Positions 1 through 10,190 of a stretch of DNA of 64,000 nt are shown one piece after another; the first letter of the stretch is position 1; every line of letters begins with the position of its first letter. The DNA comes from Aureicoccus marinus (GTDB lineage: Bacteria > Bacteroidota > Bacteroidia > Flavobacteriales > Flavobacteriaceae), in contig NZ_MQVX01000001.1 in NCBI RefSeq assembly GCF_002954325.1, positions 1,129,107 to 1,193,106 of the forward strand, in the 5' to 3' direction. Below the pieces are notes generated by a model that worked only from the letters and a program-made list of their open reading frames with translations, ran no database searches and was not told the origin of the DNA. The position numbers were made by a program, and so were the translations under genes.

Positions 1-720
1 TCACCGTCAAAGAAACCGTGTACACACCTCCAGTAGTGAAGGTATAAGTTGGATTCGCCTCAGTAGACATATCACCAGTTCCGAAATCCCAGGCATAACT
101 CACAATATCATTGTTGTCATCCGTAGATCCACTTCCTGTGAAATTAACCTCTAAGGCTTCGTTCCCAGAAGTCACATCCGCCGTTGCAATGGCAACAGGA
201 GCTCCATTTACAGTGATTTCAAGAGTTGCGGTATCTGTAAGGCCTTGACCATCTTCAACTGTTAAACTGACCGTATAAACTCCTCCAGAAAGAAAGGTAT
301 AAGTAGGGTCCTGTTCCACAGAAGTATCTCCAGTACCAAAGTCCCATGCGTAACTAATAATGTTATTGGGTTTATCGTCAAAGGAATTGCTCCCAGTAAA
401 TGATACTTCCAAAGGTGCGTTACCCGCAGTTATATTAGTCTCTGCAACTGATGTAGGTGGTAAGGGCTCTTGAACTTCTATGGTAAGAATATCCGTATCT
501 GTATTTCCATCACCATCAATGACAGTTAAACTAACTTCGTAAGTACCAGAGCTATTAAACACATAAGTCGGGTTCGCCTCCGTACTGGTATTTCCATCCT
601 GGAAATCCCATAAATAGCCCGTAACCGCAATATCGTCAAATGAATTACTGCCCACGAAATTAACGCTTAAAGGAGAATTACCTGTGGTAATATCTGATTC
701 AGCAACAGCAAATAAGGATT
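1..720 (-). repeat. Tandem PKD-domain coding repeats
   Basis: Three related blocks about 255-265 bp apart (anchors near 43, 298 and 563) encode the PKD signature: WDFGTGD or WDFQDGN, then S-T/V-E-A/Q-NPTYTF, then GGVYTVSLTV. Conservation is clear in protein and moderate in DNA. The last repeat runs off the window, so the array may be longer. Confidence 0.8.
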
Positions 721-3700
721 GACCTAGAGAACCAACAAACCAGGTAAAATCGACCGTATCACTTAAATCTGAATCATCTGTGACCGTTACTTGGACATTA
801 TAGGGGCTATTGTCTGCTGCACCTCCACTACTTCCAGTAAAATTAGATTCGGGAAGAGCGTCTAACTTGGCTTCAGTATTAAAGTCACCTGCTTGAGTAA
901 CCTTATAGAGTACCATTTTATCAATGATATGCCCACTACTCCTTTCAGAAACAATGAATTCATATACACCAGGATTCTTAAACCAAACAAAAACACTGTG
1001 ATCATCCCCATCACTGACCTTGGACTCCCACTCGTATACTTCAGGCTGACCGCCAGTCCTGTATACCTTAAAATATCCATTACTACCAAGGCCAAGAGGT
1101 AAGGTACCTCCCATGTCCGTCGTTATGTTATTTCCTAAACCACTACCTTTTGGATAACACAAATCATCATAAATATCATTTTCGATGATATTGGTATAAA
1201 TCGATTCGTTTGAAGTTGTAAATCCATCGTATCCAAAGAAAACAACATTAGAATCATTCGGAAATTTCAACCAACTATCGTTGTTTTCAGCAGCCAAATT
1301 ACCCGTATACAGATTTCGCCAGTTAAACCTGTAAACACCTGTGTTCGTAATGTTGATTTTGTAAGTCAATTGTCCTCCGCCTAAAGGATTTCCAAAGTGC
1401 TGAGAATCCGGAGTAATTCCTACAGCACCTCCAACCGTTGTTAAGCTCCACCCTCCGACCAAATTGGCGCTTTCCGCTTCAATTAATAGGTAACCATTCT
1501 CTTCCTGAAAAATCTTATCACCTTGATTCGCTACTTCAATAGTACCTGTAATCAAGCCAGAATTTTCATCAATAGTTAATGTTGGTGGTAAATTGGTTGC
1601 TTCGTAAGTCAATGAAACACCGTTATCTGTTGCATCAATCTGCAGAGAAACGCTATCTCCTTCTGTATTGGTCTGATTTCCAGGATTGGTAACTATAGGC
1701 GGTACATCATTATTTGAAAGATTAATAGCTACACTATCATTTAAACCATAATAAATGGTCAAAACGGCATTTCTACCTTCCCCTGTTCCGGTTAGATTTA
1801 CCTCAATGGTGTGCAAGTCATCCTGTTTCAACAGCACACTAGTTAATTCACCGGTACTTATTGAATAATCAGCTGCATTGACTCCAGTTATTTCCATGCG
1901 GTCAATCCAGGTTCCGGTATTTCCATTTACAATACTAATCTGAAATGAACTAGTTGAGTTATCGGCGACAAAAACGCCAGCTGGTGCTTCTATAACACTG
2001 CCTTGAAGGGCAGCTCCATTCGCATTGTCCGTTCCAAAGAACTCCATGTTCTTCTGGTTACCACCTCCGCGGCTTGGTGATCCGGCCAAAACATAAATAC
2101 CATCTCCCGAAACAATAGCCTGGGTCCCGTGACGTTCAAAATTCATATCAGGCAATCTTGTCCAGCTTTCGGTTGCAGGGTCATACTGCTCTGTAATTTT
2201 CAGGGCATCGTTTACTACCACGCCATAGACCAGTTCATTCTTTACTTCACCACCTATAACGACCAAACGGTTGTTGAAATTAGCCACTGCTGTACCAGCA
2301 CGAGGAGTAGGAATATTGTCTTCTGCTGGGAGTGTACTCCAAGTTGCATTAGTAATATTGTACACATCAACTTCAGGAATAACCGGAGCAAATACCCCTC
2401 CCGTTCCACCAGAAGTCCTCCCTGAGGCCACATAGATCTTATCATCAATAAGTACTGCCCCAAAGTGATCTCTTGCTCTCGGTGCATCAGCCAAGACAGT
2501 CCATGTACCCGTTTTAGGATCGTATTCGTCCAAATAAGGAACGGCTCCACCATCGTGCCCAACCGTATTCCCAGCAACAACATAAAACTTGTCATTATAC
2601 ATTACCAATCCTGCCGAACCTCTTCTTCTGGCTGTTGGAATCTCAGGGCCTTGAATCCAATTTTGATTCACAGGATCAAACAACCAAATATATTCTGCAG
2701 GGGCTTCCGTCGGAAAATTATTGTCCTTGAAAGCACCAATAATCCATATATAGCCCTGGTAGGTAACCGCTTGGTAGTGATTAAATTCGAATGGCGCAGA
2801 GTTGGACAATGTTTGCCAGGTATTGCTCGAGTAGTCATAGATATCAATATTTGTAGCCGACTCTCTACCTCCCATTAAATAAAACTTGTCACCAGCTTGC
2901 ACAAACGAACACTCGTGTCGAGCACTATAGTTTAAATCTTCATCCTTTTCTGTCCAAGAACTTGCTATTTCCCAAATAAATTCAATACTTGATGGCGCAG
3001 ACCCTTCTTTCAATACCGTGACCTTTACCGGATGCTGTCCGTCATTTGCTGGCCCACCAGTACTAGCAGATTCCGCAATTGTACCGGAGATCTCGCCAGT
3101 ATTGGGATCAATACTTAGGCCTTCCGGCAATCCTAAGGCGAAATAGACAAAACTTTCCATAACATCACCCCCTGTAGCATTGATCTGCAAGGAAATGAAA
3201 TTATTTACATCATTAAGCTGATTACCCGGATTATTCAAGACGACTGGATCAAGAGCCGAGTCTATTCGGTAAATTTCAATTGCATTAATCAAAGGGTTTT
3301 GTGTGACCCTTCCGAAGCCTATGTCAAGGACACCATCAACCACATCGACAGGTAAAGAGATCATACCTCCGGTCAAATGCCCAAATTCTTGGACAATATC
3401 GAAATTATCTCTCGATACGGCACCTTCTAACAAAATATCAAATACCCGGTCTCCAATTTGATTGGTACCTTCAAAGAAATTGGCAAAATATAAGTTTACT
3501 ACAAAAGAACCATTGGCTATGGGAATCTCGTAGGCCATGTCATCTCCAGAGGCAATATCATACCGCTCTTGCGCAAAGAGCATGTCAAAGGCTGTCTGAT
3601 CAATGTAGGCAGGCATGGACGCCTGATCACGATTCGCAAAATCTATTGTAATTGGATCCACTCGTCCTGTATTCACGGTAAATCCATTTCCTACCTGTGC

Positions 3701-6700
3701 TCCCTCGGTCGCATTGTCCTCCCAATTTGCGCCTAGGTTAGGGGTGTTGAATGAGATTCCACCAGCGTTAATACGGAAATCAGATGTATCATTGATGTTC
3801 CAAAGAAATTGAATGGACGCTCCATCGTCATTGAATCCGTCACTGTCTTCCACATTAATTGTAACTAGATAAGGACTGTTATCAGCCGCATTAAGTGCAA
3901 TTGTGCCGGTGAACAAACCATTAGTAGGTTCAATAGTTAGTCCTGGTGGGAGGTTTAGCGCATCATAACTTAAGTTACCATCGCCACCAAAGGCTTGTAC
4001 TGCCAATCCATTATTAATTTGGGTACCTGGCTCGTTGATCTGATCAGCGATTTGTTTGAGATAGATGGGGGTGTCGAAGTCTGGTACATCCAAAATCTCT
4101 ATAGCATTAACCATCGGATTCTCAATCACTCCATGAATAAATTCAATATTTATTTCGGAATCATTTACTTTAATAATATGTGAAAAAACGCCACCGTTAA
4201 AACTCCCGAAAGACTCAGCAAGGTCGATATCATTCAAAAGTGGCAAGGTGATTCCTTCGATCTGGACATCAAAGATACGCTGCCCTATCTGGGAATCCGC
4301 TATAAATCCTTCTCCCATATAAAGTCTTATCTCATAGTTACCTGACATGGCAACGGGGAAAGCATAACTCATATTTGGAGTACCGGCACTATCGTCAAAG
4401 CGCTCTGTTGTAAATAGACCTAATGGCACACTGCCCACATTGACCGAAGGGTCTAGGGCATTAACGCTTCCAGAAAAAACTCGGTTAGAGGCCGCTTCGT
4501 TCAAGTAAATTGATGGACTTAGATCAGTATCTTCATCCCAATTAAGCAATCCATCTATAGCGGTAACCTCCGGACCTCCAGCATTCACACGGTAAAGAAC
4601 TATTGGCCCATTATTAATGGAAATTGTAAAGGTTTCATCAACAAAAAATCCACCTTGATCAATTGCCCGAATTGTTAAATCCGTTGATTCAATAAGATTA
4701 GGTAATGCAATATCCAATTGACTACTTGTAATGACCGGAGTGAAATTTGCATTGGTATTGTTCTGAACAGAATAGGTCAGATTCGCTACTCCATCATTAT
4801 CATCAAAATAGTTTGAAAGATCAAGTATCTCTTGTGTTTCGCCAAGAGGTCTTTCAATATCAGGAATACTCTGAACAACAAAAGGCTCTTCAAAAAGAAC
4901 ATTTAGGAAATCCCAAGTTCCTTCCAATTCGACACCAGAGACGCCAGAAGTCCCTATCAATCCAACCGCTAAATCCTTAGTAGACTGCTGTATAGCTTCC
5001 AAAATAGTGCCTTGCGCCGTTATGGTACCTACAGTTACTTTAGCCCCACCGTCAATGCTGTATTGACAAGTTACATCTCCGGTAGATGGCTCAATTAGAA
5101 AATAAAATCGAATCCCACCTGTCGTAGCTGGTCGATCCGACTCGAGGAGTGTTGAAGTTATAGGGGCTTGAGGTATGTCATTAATTTCCTGAATCATTTC
5201 GAACCCGTCTACATTAACAGTAAATTTAATGTAGTTAGATTGTGTCCCGTCTCCAATAAAGAATCCCAATTCACCACCAACGGCGGCGGTATTGCCATAT
5301 AATCGAAGGCCTCCAGTGAATCCAACCATGCCGCCAACTACAGAATAAGAACCAACAGAAGCTTCTGATTGTACGCCATACTGGTAACCCTTTTCCTGTG
5401 TGTTGGTTACGCCCAGCGCTGTTCCAGAAGTCATGTGGGAAGTCATTAGTCCTGGCGCACCACCTAGAACATCATTCGGATTTGGATCAGTTGGATCATC
5501 ACGTCGATCTAACCAGTTAATCCAGTTCTCATTAGTGTCTCCATTATTCATCAATCCTGTCATGCCAAGGCCAAAGATTCCACCCAATTGCTGTTGATCA
5601 TTGAACAAATCATTACTGACAGGAATAGGAAAGGCATCGCTGCCACTTGTTGTTGGATCTCCTAATTGAAAAGGATCAGCACTGTCTACAATGCCATCAA
5701 AATCGTCATCATTATCCAACAAATCAGAAACCAGAATTCCACCGGCAGCCTTATCAAAATCAGATGGTTGTGATCCACCATTACAGAGATCAGTTCCATT
5801 TTGATCCTCATCGTCATTAGTATATCCATCTGAATCATTATCAGCACTGGGGTCATAGTCCATTTCACCTGGAAGAATGCACACTACAAAATCCTGGGGT
5901 TCAAATACAATCAAGTCTCCACCTAAGGTTCCCGCCCAGATGGTACCCGGAAAAATTTCCGTATCCGAATTACAAGTAATAGCTAGTGCATTACCTCCAA
6001 GACCAGAGAAAAATTCCGCAGTAAAGTTGGCAACACTCCCGTCGGGATTAAGTTCAACTCTTCTCAATACACCACTATTTACCCCAGCAATTAAGTTGCC
6101 CTGCATTTGACCTGCAAAGTTGGTCGCTGTATATTCATCAATTCCGTTTGTATTGGTCCCCCAAACCAAAACAGGACTGTTATCCGGACCGTCAGGATTA
6201 GGTGTCGTAGGACCTCGCCAATCTCCTTCATCTGGATTGGCCGTATTGACCGGTGGCCAATTGGCTGGTAGGCCTAAAGTAACATCGGTGGTGGAGTTCG
6301 GTGAACTTCCATCAGGATCATATATTAAGGTTCTCCATACACTGTTTGTATCATTGACTGTATACAAACCGGCACCCGATGGGTTTGCCCGTACTGGATT
6401 CGGGTGACCCGCATAATAACTACCAAAAGTATAGCTACTAAGGTCAGTGGTAATCAGTTCTAAATGATCTTGATTTAAAATTCTTTCCCCATCAGGAGCT
6501 TGAGTAGCGAATGTGCTCCCTGTCTCGTTAGGGTCATAATCATTATTCGCATTAACTGTACCCTCATTTACCGGGAAACCTCCCCAGCCTCCATTGGCGC
6601 CATTATCTGTTGCGTAAACTGCACCGCTCTCCGTAACGACAAGGTCATATGCATTTCTAAATCCCGGCGAAAAAACCTGGACGGGGCCTGCAGGATCAAT

Positions 6701-7606
6701 GATTGCCATATTTAAACCATCATTTCCTCCCCAAGGGTCATTTAAATCTTCTCCAGTGTATCCTGGGTCATTAGGATCTATAATACCGTTCGAATTGGGC
6801 CGTGTAGGATCATCGAGGGTAGGAAGATCATAAATATATTGTCTCCCGCTATCGGTCAATATTGGCAGGCTATTGATCTCATCTAAATTAACCGATAAAA
6901 TCGCACCGGATAATGCGTATTCACATGTGAAAACGAAATTTGTAGATGGTGAACCCGCATTAGTAATCCCCCCAGAAGTTACTAACAAATAATTTACCCC
7001 GTTAATTTGCGCGTATTCCAAACCATTTGTTGCATGGTTTTCTTCAGAACGAGGCAAACCTCTAACCAAATCCACAACATCCCATGCCGAACCAGTCCAG
7101 GTGAATCTTGTAATAACTCCAGAATTCGTATCCAATCCTACATCACCATTACCTCCTGCGGGTCCAGATCCAATTCTAAAATCACTAGATGTTACATATA
7201 TAATTGGGTTTGTAGCAGTCCCGGCTACTGTCAGTCCGGTAGTTTCCCGCTCCAAACTGCTAAAACCAGACCCATCATCATTATGGTCTTCCATAGTTTG
7301 GATACCATTCAATTCCTCAACTGCTGTAACCGTATAACTGGTAGATGATTGGCGCTCAATAGTGAATATTTTGATTAATCCATGGTATTCAGCCACATAA
7401 AGACGTCCATCAGGACCAAACATGATTGAAGTAAATCCATTGGTACTTTCACCTATTCCATTAAAATTGAGCGTAGATTGGTCAAAATTAACCTGTGCAT
7501 TAGCTTGGTAAAAACCAAAAGCTAGCAATAATCCGTAAAGAAGCAAATTCTTCTTTACAACTTGTACCATACTGCGCGCTATTGGATTTAAGAATTGCTG
7601 ATTCAT
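1..7606 (-). CDS. Giant secreted multidomain surface protein (sugar-dehydrogenase-like propeller, malectin, Kelch, PKD); 3' end outside window
   Basis: One reading frame stays open from ATG 7606 to the window start, about 2,535 codons; the C-terminus is missing. A second in-frame Met at 7570 directly precedes a signal peptide (KK, a leucine-rich core, then ANA/Q). Domains in order, residues approximate: glucose/sorbosone-dehydrogenase-like beta-propeller (35-560, with FGPDGRLYVAEYHG); an Asp-rich calcium-binding-type stretch (575-640); a lectin-like beta-sandwich (640-890); two malectin-like domains with Ig-like spacers (1000-1450); Kelch repeats (1540-1850, e.g. FYVVAGN, IYVASGR); a carbohydrate-binding-like module (2030-2250, IEAESANLVGGW); at least three PKD domains (from 2290, YAWDFGTGD, GGVYTVSLTV). 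The role is probably extracellular binding of glycans at the cell surface. A type IX secretion tail would lie beyond the window, so that export route is inferred. It lies downstream of the wzc-like gene, separated by a terminator. Confidence 0.88.
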   Translation of the reverse strand, partial: MNQQFLNPIARSMVQVVKKNLLLYGLLLAFGFYQANAQVNFDQSTLNFNGIGESTNGFTSIMFGPDGRLYVAEYHGLIKIFTIERQSSTSYTVTAVEELNGIQTMEDHNDDGSGFSSLERETTGLTVAGTATNPIIYVTSSDFRIGSGPAGGNGDVGLDTNSGVITRFTWTGSAWDVVDLVRGLPRSEENHATNGLEYAQINGVNYLLVTSGGITNAGSPSTNFVFTCEYALSGAILSVNLDEINSLPILTDSGRQYIYDLPTLDDPTRPNSNGIIDPNDPGYTGEDLNDPWGGNDGLNMAIIDPAGPVQVFSPGFRNAYDLVVTESGAVYATDNGANGGWGGFPVNEGTVNANNDYDPNETGSTFATQAPDGERILNQDHLELITTDLSSYTFGSYYAGHPNPVRANPSGAGLYTVNDTNSVWRTLIYDPDGSSPNSTTDVTLGLPANWPPVNTANPDEGDWRGPTTPNPDGPDNSPVLVWGTNTNGIDEYTATNFAGQMQGNLIAGVNSGVLRRVELNPDGSVANFTAEFFSGLGGNALAITCNSDTEIFPGTIWAGTLGGDLIVFEPQDFVVCILPGEMDYDPSADNDSDGYTNDDEDQNGTDLCNGGSQPSDFDKAAGGILVSDLLDNDDDFDGIVDSADPFQLGDPTTSGSDAFPIPVSNDLFNDQQQLGGIFGLGMTGLMNNGDTNENWINWLDRRDDPTDPNPNDVLGGAPGLMTSHMTSGTALGVTNTQEKGYQYGVQSEASVGSYSVVGGMVGFTGGLRLYGNTAAVGGELGFFIGDGTQSNYIKFTVNVDGFEMIQEINDIPQAPITSTLLESDRPATTGGIRFYFLIEPSTGDVTCQYSIDGGAKVTVGTITAQGTILEAIQQSTKDLAVGLIGTSGVSGVELEGTWDFLNVLFEEPFVVQSIPDIERPLGETQEILDLSNYFDDNDGVANLTYSVQNNTNANFTPVITSSQLDIALPNLIESTDLTIRAIDQGGFFVDETFTISINNGPIVLYRVNAGGPEVTAIDGLLNWDEDTDLSPSIYLNEAASNRVFSGSVNALDPSVNVGSVPLGLFTTERFDDSAGTPNMSYAFPVAMSGNYEIRLYMGEGFIADSQIGQRIFDVQIEGITLPLLNDIDLAESFGSFNGGVFSHIIKVNDSEINIEFIHGVIENPMVNAIEILDVPDFDTPIYLKQIADQINEPGTQINNGLAVQAFGGDGNLSYDALNLPPGLTIEPTNGLFTGTIALNAADNSPYLVTINVEDSDGFNDDGASIQFLWNINDTSDFRINAGGISFNTPNLGANWEDNATEGAQVGNGFTVNTGRVDPITIDFANRDQASMPAYIDQTAFDMLFAQERYDIASGDDMAYEIPIANGSFVVNLYFANFFEGTNQIGDRVFDILLEGAVSRDNFDIVQEFGHLTGGMISLPVDVVDGVLDIGFGRVTQNPLINAIEIYRIDSALDPVVLNNPGNQLNDVNNFISLQINATGGDVMESFVYFALGLPEGLSIDPNTGEISGTIAESASTGGPANDGQHPVKVTVLKEGSAPSSIEFIWEIASSWTEKDEDLNYSARHECSFVQAGDKFYLMGGRESATNIDIYDYSSNTWQTLSNSAPFEFNHYQAVTYQGYIWIIGAFKDNNFPTEAPAEYIWLFDPVNQNWIQGPEIPTARRRGSAGLVMYNDKFYVVAGNTVGHDGGAVPYLDEYDPKTGTWTVLADAPRARDHFGAVLIDDKIYVASGRTSGGTGGVFAPVIPEVDVYNITNATWSTLPAEDNIPTPRAGTAVANFNNRLVVIGGEVKNELVYGVVVNDALKITEQYDPATESWTRLPDMNFERHGTQAIVSGDGIYVLAGSPSRGGGNQKNMEFFGTDNANGAALQGSVIEAPAGVFVADNSTSSFQISIVNGNTGTWIDRMEITGVNAADYSISTGELTSVLLKQDDLHTIEVNLTGTGEGRNAVLTIYYGLNDSVAINLSNNDVPPIVTNPGNQTNTEGDSVSLQIDATDNGVSLTYEATNLPPTLTIDENSGLITGTIEVANQGDKIFQEENGYLLIEAESANLVGGWSLTTVGGAVGITPDSQHFGNPLGGGQLTYKINITNTGVYRFNWRNLYTGNLAAENNDSWLKFPNDSNVVFFGYDGFTTSNESIYTNIIENDIYDDLCYPKGSGLGNNITTDMGGTLPLGLGSNGYFKVYRTGGQPEVYEWESKVSDGDDHSVFVWFKNPGVYEFIVSERSSGHIIDKMVLYKVTQAGDFNTEAKLDALPESNFTGSSGGAADNSPYNVQVTVTDDSDLSDTVDFTWFVGSLGQSLFAVAESDITTGNSPLSVNFVGSNSFDDIAVTGYLWDFQDGNTSTEANPTYVFNSSGTYEVSLTVIDGDGNTDTDILTIEVQEPLPPTSVAETNITAGNAPLEVSFTGSNSFDDKPNNIISYAWDFGTGDTSVEQDPTYTFLSGGVYTVSLTVEDGQGLTDTATLEITVNGAPVAIATADVTSGNEALEVNFTGSGSTDDNNDIVSYAWDFGTGDMSTEANPTYTFTTGGVYTVSLTV

Positions 7607-7636
7607 AACAGTAATCTGGGGTTTAATTTTTGAGCC

Positions 7637-7664
7637 TAAAGATAGGGCAATGACTTAATTACAA
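7637..7664 (-). promoter_or_regulatory. Possible promoter of the giant surface protein gene
   Basis: On the minus strand TTG (7664-7662) is followed after 17 bases by TATCTTTA (7644-7637), seven of eight matches to the Bacteroidota -7 element TAnnTTTG. Transcription would start about 25 bases before the ATG at 7606. Visual match only. Confidence 0.3.
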
Positions 7665-7756
7665 GCGTACTTGTAGCTTTTAAATCGTCAAAATAAACAC
7701 GAATATCGACGAGAAGTCTTTTCCCAGGATTTATGGGAATTTGGTCATATCTACGC

Positions 7757-7790
7757 AAAAAAAGCCCGTTAATCAATTAACCGGCTTTTT
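7757..7790 (-). terminator. Rho-independent terminator after the wzc-like operon
   Basis: Inverted repeat with arms AAAAAGCC-C-GTTAAT and ATTAAC-C-GGCTTTTT around a short loop and one C-C mismatch. On the minus strand it follows the kinase stop codon by about 20 bases and ends in a T run. It separates the export operon from the giant surface protein gene. Confidence 0.75.
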
Positions 7791-7811
7791 AAACTTCTCA
7801 AAATTTACTTC

Positions 7812-8738
7812 TTAAAACTTCCACCATCTTTTCTTGGTCTGCCCATACCCGTATCCATACAAACCTCCATAGCCCAAATTGGCACCTGAAACATCATTTA
7901 CAACAAATGCCAGTCCTTTGATTTTCTTCTCTTCCTGAAGTTTAATCGGGAACTCAATTGCCTTTTTCTCCGTAACGCGAGCTCTAGTCACATAAATGAG
8001 ATGATCAGCATATTCCGATATTAGCAGGGTATCAGTAACCACCATTAGAGGTGCAGTGTCTACAATGACATAATCGTAATCCCTACTCAATTCGGTCATT
8101 ACCTTACTAACCTTGGGACTGAGCAATAACTCTGCAGGGTTTGGAGGAATTCGACCAGAGTAAATGATGTCCAGTTCTATATTGTTTAAACTTATTTTAC
8201 GCTTCAATGCTTCGAGATCTCGATCATCTGAAAAGAGATAGTCTGTAAATCCGAGCACACGCTTCTTGCCATCACCATGATCGCCAACAGATTTACTCAA
8301 GAATTTTCCTTTGTCCTGTTTAAAAAAATCACGGATCTTCGGATTTCTAATATCTGCACCTAAAAGAACAACCTTTTTACCTGCACTGGCCAAGATCATT
8401 GCAAGATTTGAAGAAACGAACGTCTTCCCTTCTCCTGAAATACTGGAAGTAACAAAAACCACATTGTTCTTTTTTCCTTCAGGTCTATTGGTTTTTATTA
8501 AATAATCCAGATTTGTTCTCAATATTCTTAAGGACTCTGATAACACACTGCGATCATCGGTAATCAGTTGTTTTAACTGTCTTCTGGTTAACTTTGGTAA
8601 TTCGCCCAAGACAGGGACATCCTTAGTGATCTTTTCTAAAGTCCTCATGTTGTAGACTTTATTATCCAAAATGTCTTGTGCATAGATAATGCTAAAGGGA
8701 ATGGCAATACCTAGCACAACGGCCATCAAATAGATCAT
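7812..8738 (-). CDS. wzc: Wzc-like tyrosine kinase (BY-kinase) domain, C-terminal half of a frameshifted co-polymerase
   Basis: 308-aa ORF. It begins with a membrane segment (residues 1-20), then a CpsD/CapB-type BY-kinase: Walker A SGEGKT (~104), Walker A' region VVLLGADIRNP, Walker B YVIVDTAP. The C-terminus carries a tyrosine cluster (YGGLYGYGYG), the usual autophosphorylation site. BY-kinases control chain length and export through phosphorylation cycles at the inner membrane. In Bacteroidota this domain is normally fused to the Wzz/GNVR part. Here the ATG overlaps the upstream TGA (ATGA), but codons before the ATG in this frame read YLVSRIPVSPRTK, the family's usual linker, so the two ORFs were one gene. 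The missing base is next to 8780. Confidence 0.85.
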   Translation of the reverse strand: MIYLMAVVLGIAIPFSIIYAQDILDNKVYNMRTLEKITKDVPVLGELPKLTRRQLKQLITDDRSVLSESLRILRTNLDYLIKTNRPEGKKNNVVFVTSSISGEGKTFVSSNLAMILASAGKKVVLLGADIRNPKIRDFFKQDKGKFLSKSVGDHGDGKKRVLGFTDYLFSDDRDLEALKRKISLNNIELDIIYSGRIPPNPAELLLSPKVSKVMTELSRDYDYVIVDTAPLMVVTDTLLISEYADHLIYVTRARVTEKKAIEFPIKLQEEKKIKGLAFVVNDVSGANLGYGGLYGYGYGQTKKRWWKF

Positions 8739-10180
8739 CTTCGTCCTAGGCGAAACTGGTATTCTTGAAACCAGATAAGCATATCAACAACTTTACATTT
8801 AGGGTTGGTTGAGGCAACTGCAATTTGCGCCTCTTCCCTTTTTTGAAGAAGATAGAGATAGAGTGATTCGGTCGTTTGCTGCTTGCGGGTAATATCTCTC
8901 AGAGCTCTTTCTTTGATTGGCGCTGAATAAATCCTAGAATTAATTACCGCCTGCTGACCACTCAAACTATTCATGGTTAGAGTAAGATTATCTACCGTAG
9001 AATTCAAGCTCGTTTTTAGGTTTCTCTTTAAATCTCTAAGTTGTCCATCAAGATTTACAACGACTGGGTTCTTCTCATTTGAACTTTTAAGTAAACGCTT
9101 TCTTTCCTGAACCAATTGGTTATACTGGGCGGTCGTATTGGCAATTGATGGATCAGAAAAACCTAAATTCGAGGGCAAAACTTTGAACCCCGCCTTCTGA
9201 TCAACATAATCCCGCATATTCGAAGCGATATTCAATTCGTTTTGAACGTTATTCAATTTTTGTCGGTTTTCGGCCCCAACATTCAAATTAATACTGGTTT
9301 CCGATGCGAGATCGGCAATCCCTCTTTCTGTACGAAGGTTCTCAGCGGAATCATCTACATCGCTCAAGCTTAACGATATTTCGCTGATTCTATCGTTGAT
9401 AAAATCTCTTGTTCTATCAGCAACAATTTTCTTATCCCTGATGGCATTATCATTGTACAAGAACACCAATCTATCTAGTACTTGCTTTGCTCTTTCAGGG
9501 ACAGGATCCTGCAGAGACAAACTAACAATGGACGATTTATCGTCCTCATTGATAACATTCACGCGGTACCTGAAGCTATCAGCTACCGTTTCAACGGGTT
9601 GCACTGTAATGTGAATTTTATCTCCTTGATACTCACCAAAAAAATCTGGATTAGGAGTAAGTACAATATTGCCAATCGGGGTACTAATTTTCTTGCCAAA
9701 ATCATACTTGGAAGCCTTCCCCTCCTCTTCCTCTAAATAAGAATAAGAAGTATCGGAATCTAGACGTATGTAAAAATCGTATGTAGTCTTCTCAATAACC
9801 GAGTCCTCAGCGATAAAGTTGATTATTAAAGGCTGTTTTCCATAGAGTGGCTTTTCTTTGAGGTTACCCATCAGTTTCATGCCAACATTAAGTTTCAGTT
9901 CTTGAACTATTTCGATGAAATTTGACCTGGATTTTATAAGCTCAATTTCATCAAGAACATTCTGACTTCCAAAGGAAAAAAGATCGCTATCGCCAAATAT
10001 CTGAACCCCGCCATTATCTTCTTCCTGAATCTGAATTTTAGCGGCTACTAAATATTCAGGAGTCTTATAGCGCACGTAGATTACGGACAATATCAACATA
10101 GTGACAACCATCAAGAGAAACCACTGCCAATGCTTGGTATAGTTGGATATAAGTTCCTTAAGATCAAGATTGTCTCCCAT
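8735..10180 (-). CDS. wzc: Wzc-like polysaccharide co-polymerase, N-terminal Wzz/GNVR half (frameshifted)
   Basis: 481-aa ORF with one membrane segment near residues 15-35, a Wzz domain (PEYLVAAKIQIQEED), a long periplasmic coiled-coil region (~230-400) and a GNVR-type segment near the end (YLYLLQKREEAQIAVAST). It ends in an out-of-frame tail (MLIWFQEYQFRLGRR) where the family continues into the second membrane helix. Restoring one base near 8780 (ATGCTT to ATGGCTT on the minus strand) joins it to the kinase ORF as one protein of about 800 aa, the usual Bacteroidota length. Role: periplasmic chain-length control and coupling of Wzy polymerisation to the Wza pore. It starts 10 bases after the wza-like stop. 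Confidence 0.85.
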   Translation of the reverse strand: MGDNLDLKELISNYTKHWQWFLLMVVTMLILSVIYVRYKTPEYLVAAKIQIQEEDNGGVQIFGDSDLFSFGSQNVLDEIELIKSRSNFIEIVQELKLNVGMKLMGNLKEKPLYGKQPLIINFIAEDSVIEKTTYDFYIRLDSDTSYSYLEEEEGKASKYDFGKKISTPIGNIVLTPNPDFFGEYQGDKIHITVQPVETVADSFRYRVNVINEDDKSSIVSLSLQDPVPERAKQVLDRLVFLYNDNAIRDKKIVADRTRDFINDRISEISLSLSDVDDSAENLRTERGIADLASETSINLNVGAENRQKLNNVQNELNIASNMRDYVDQKAGFKVLPSNLGFSDPSIANTTAQYNQLVQERKRLLKSSNEKNPVVVNLDGQLRDLKRNLKTSLNSTVDNLTLTMNSLSGQQAVINSRIYSAPIKERALRDITRKQQTTESLYLYLLQKREEAQIAVASTNPKCKVVDMLIWFQEYQFRLGRR

Positions 10181-10190
10181 AAAAAAGTGA

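Noticed and set aside
2254-2595. Minus-strand ORF of 113 codons (and similar ones at 862-1095 and 5686-5868)
   Set aside because: Different frame from the continuous giant-protein frame, which has clear Kelch, PKD and calcium-binding sequence at those places.
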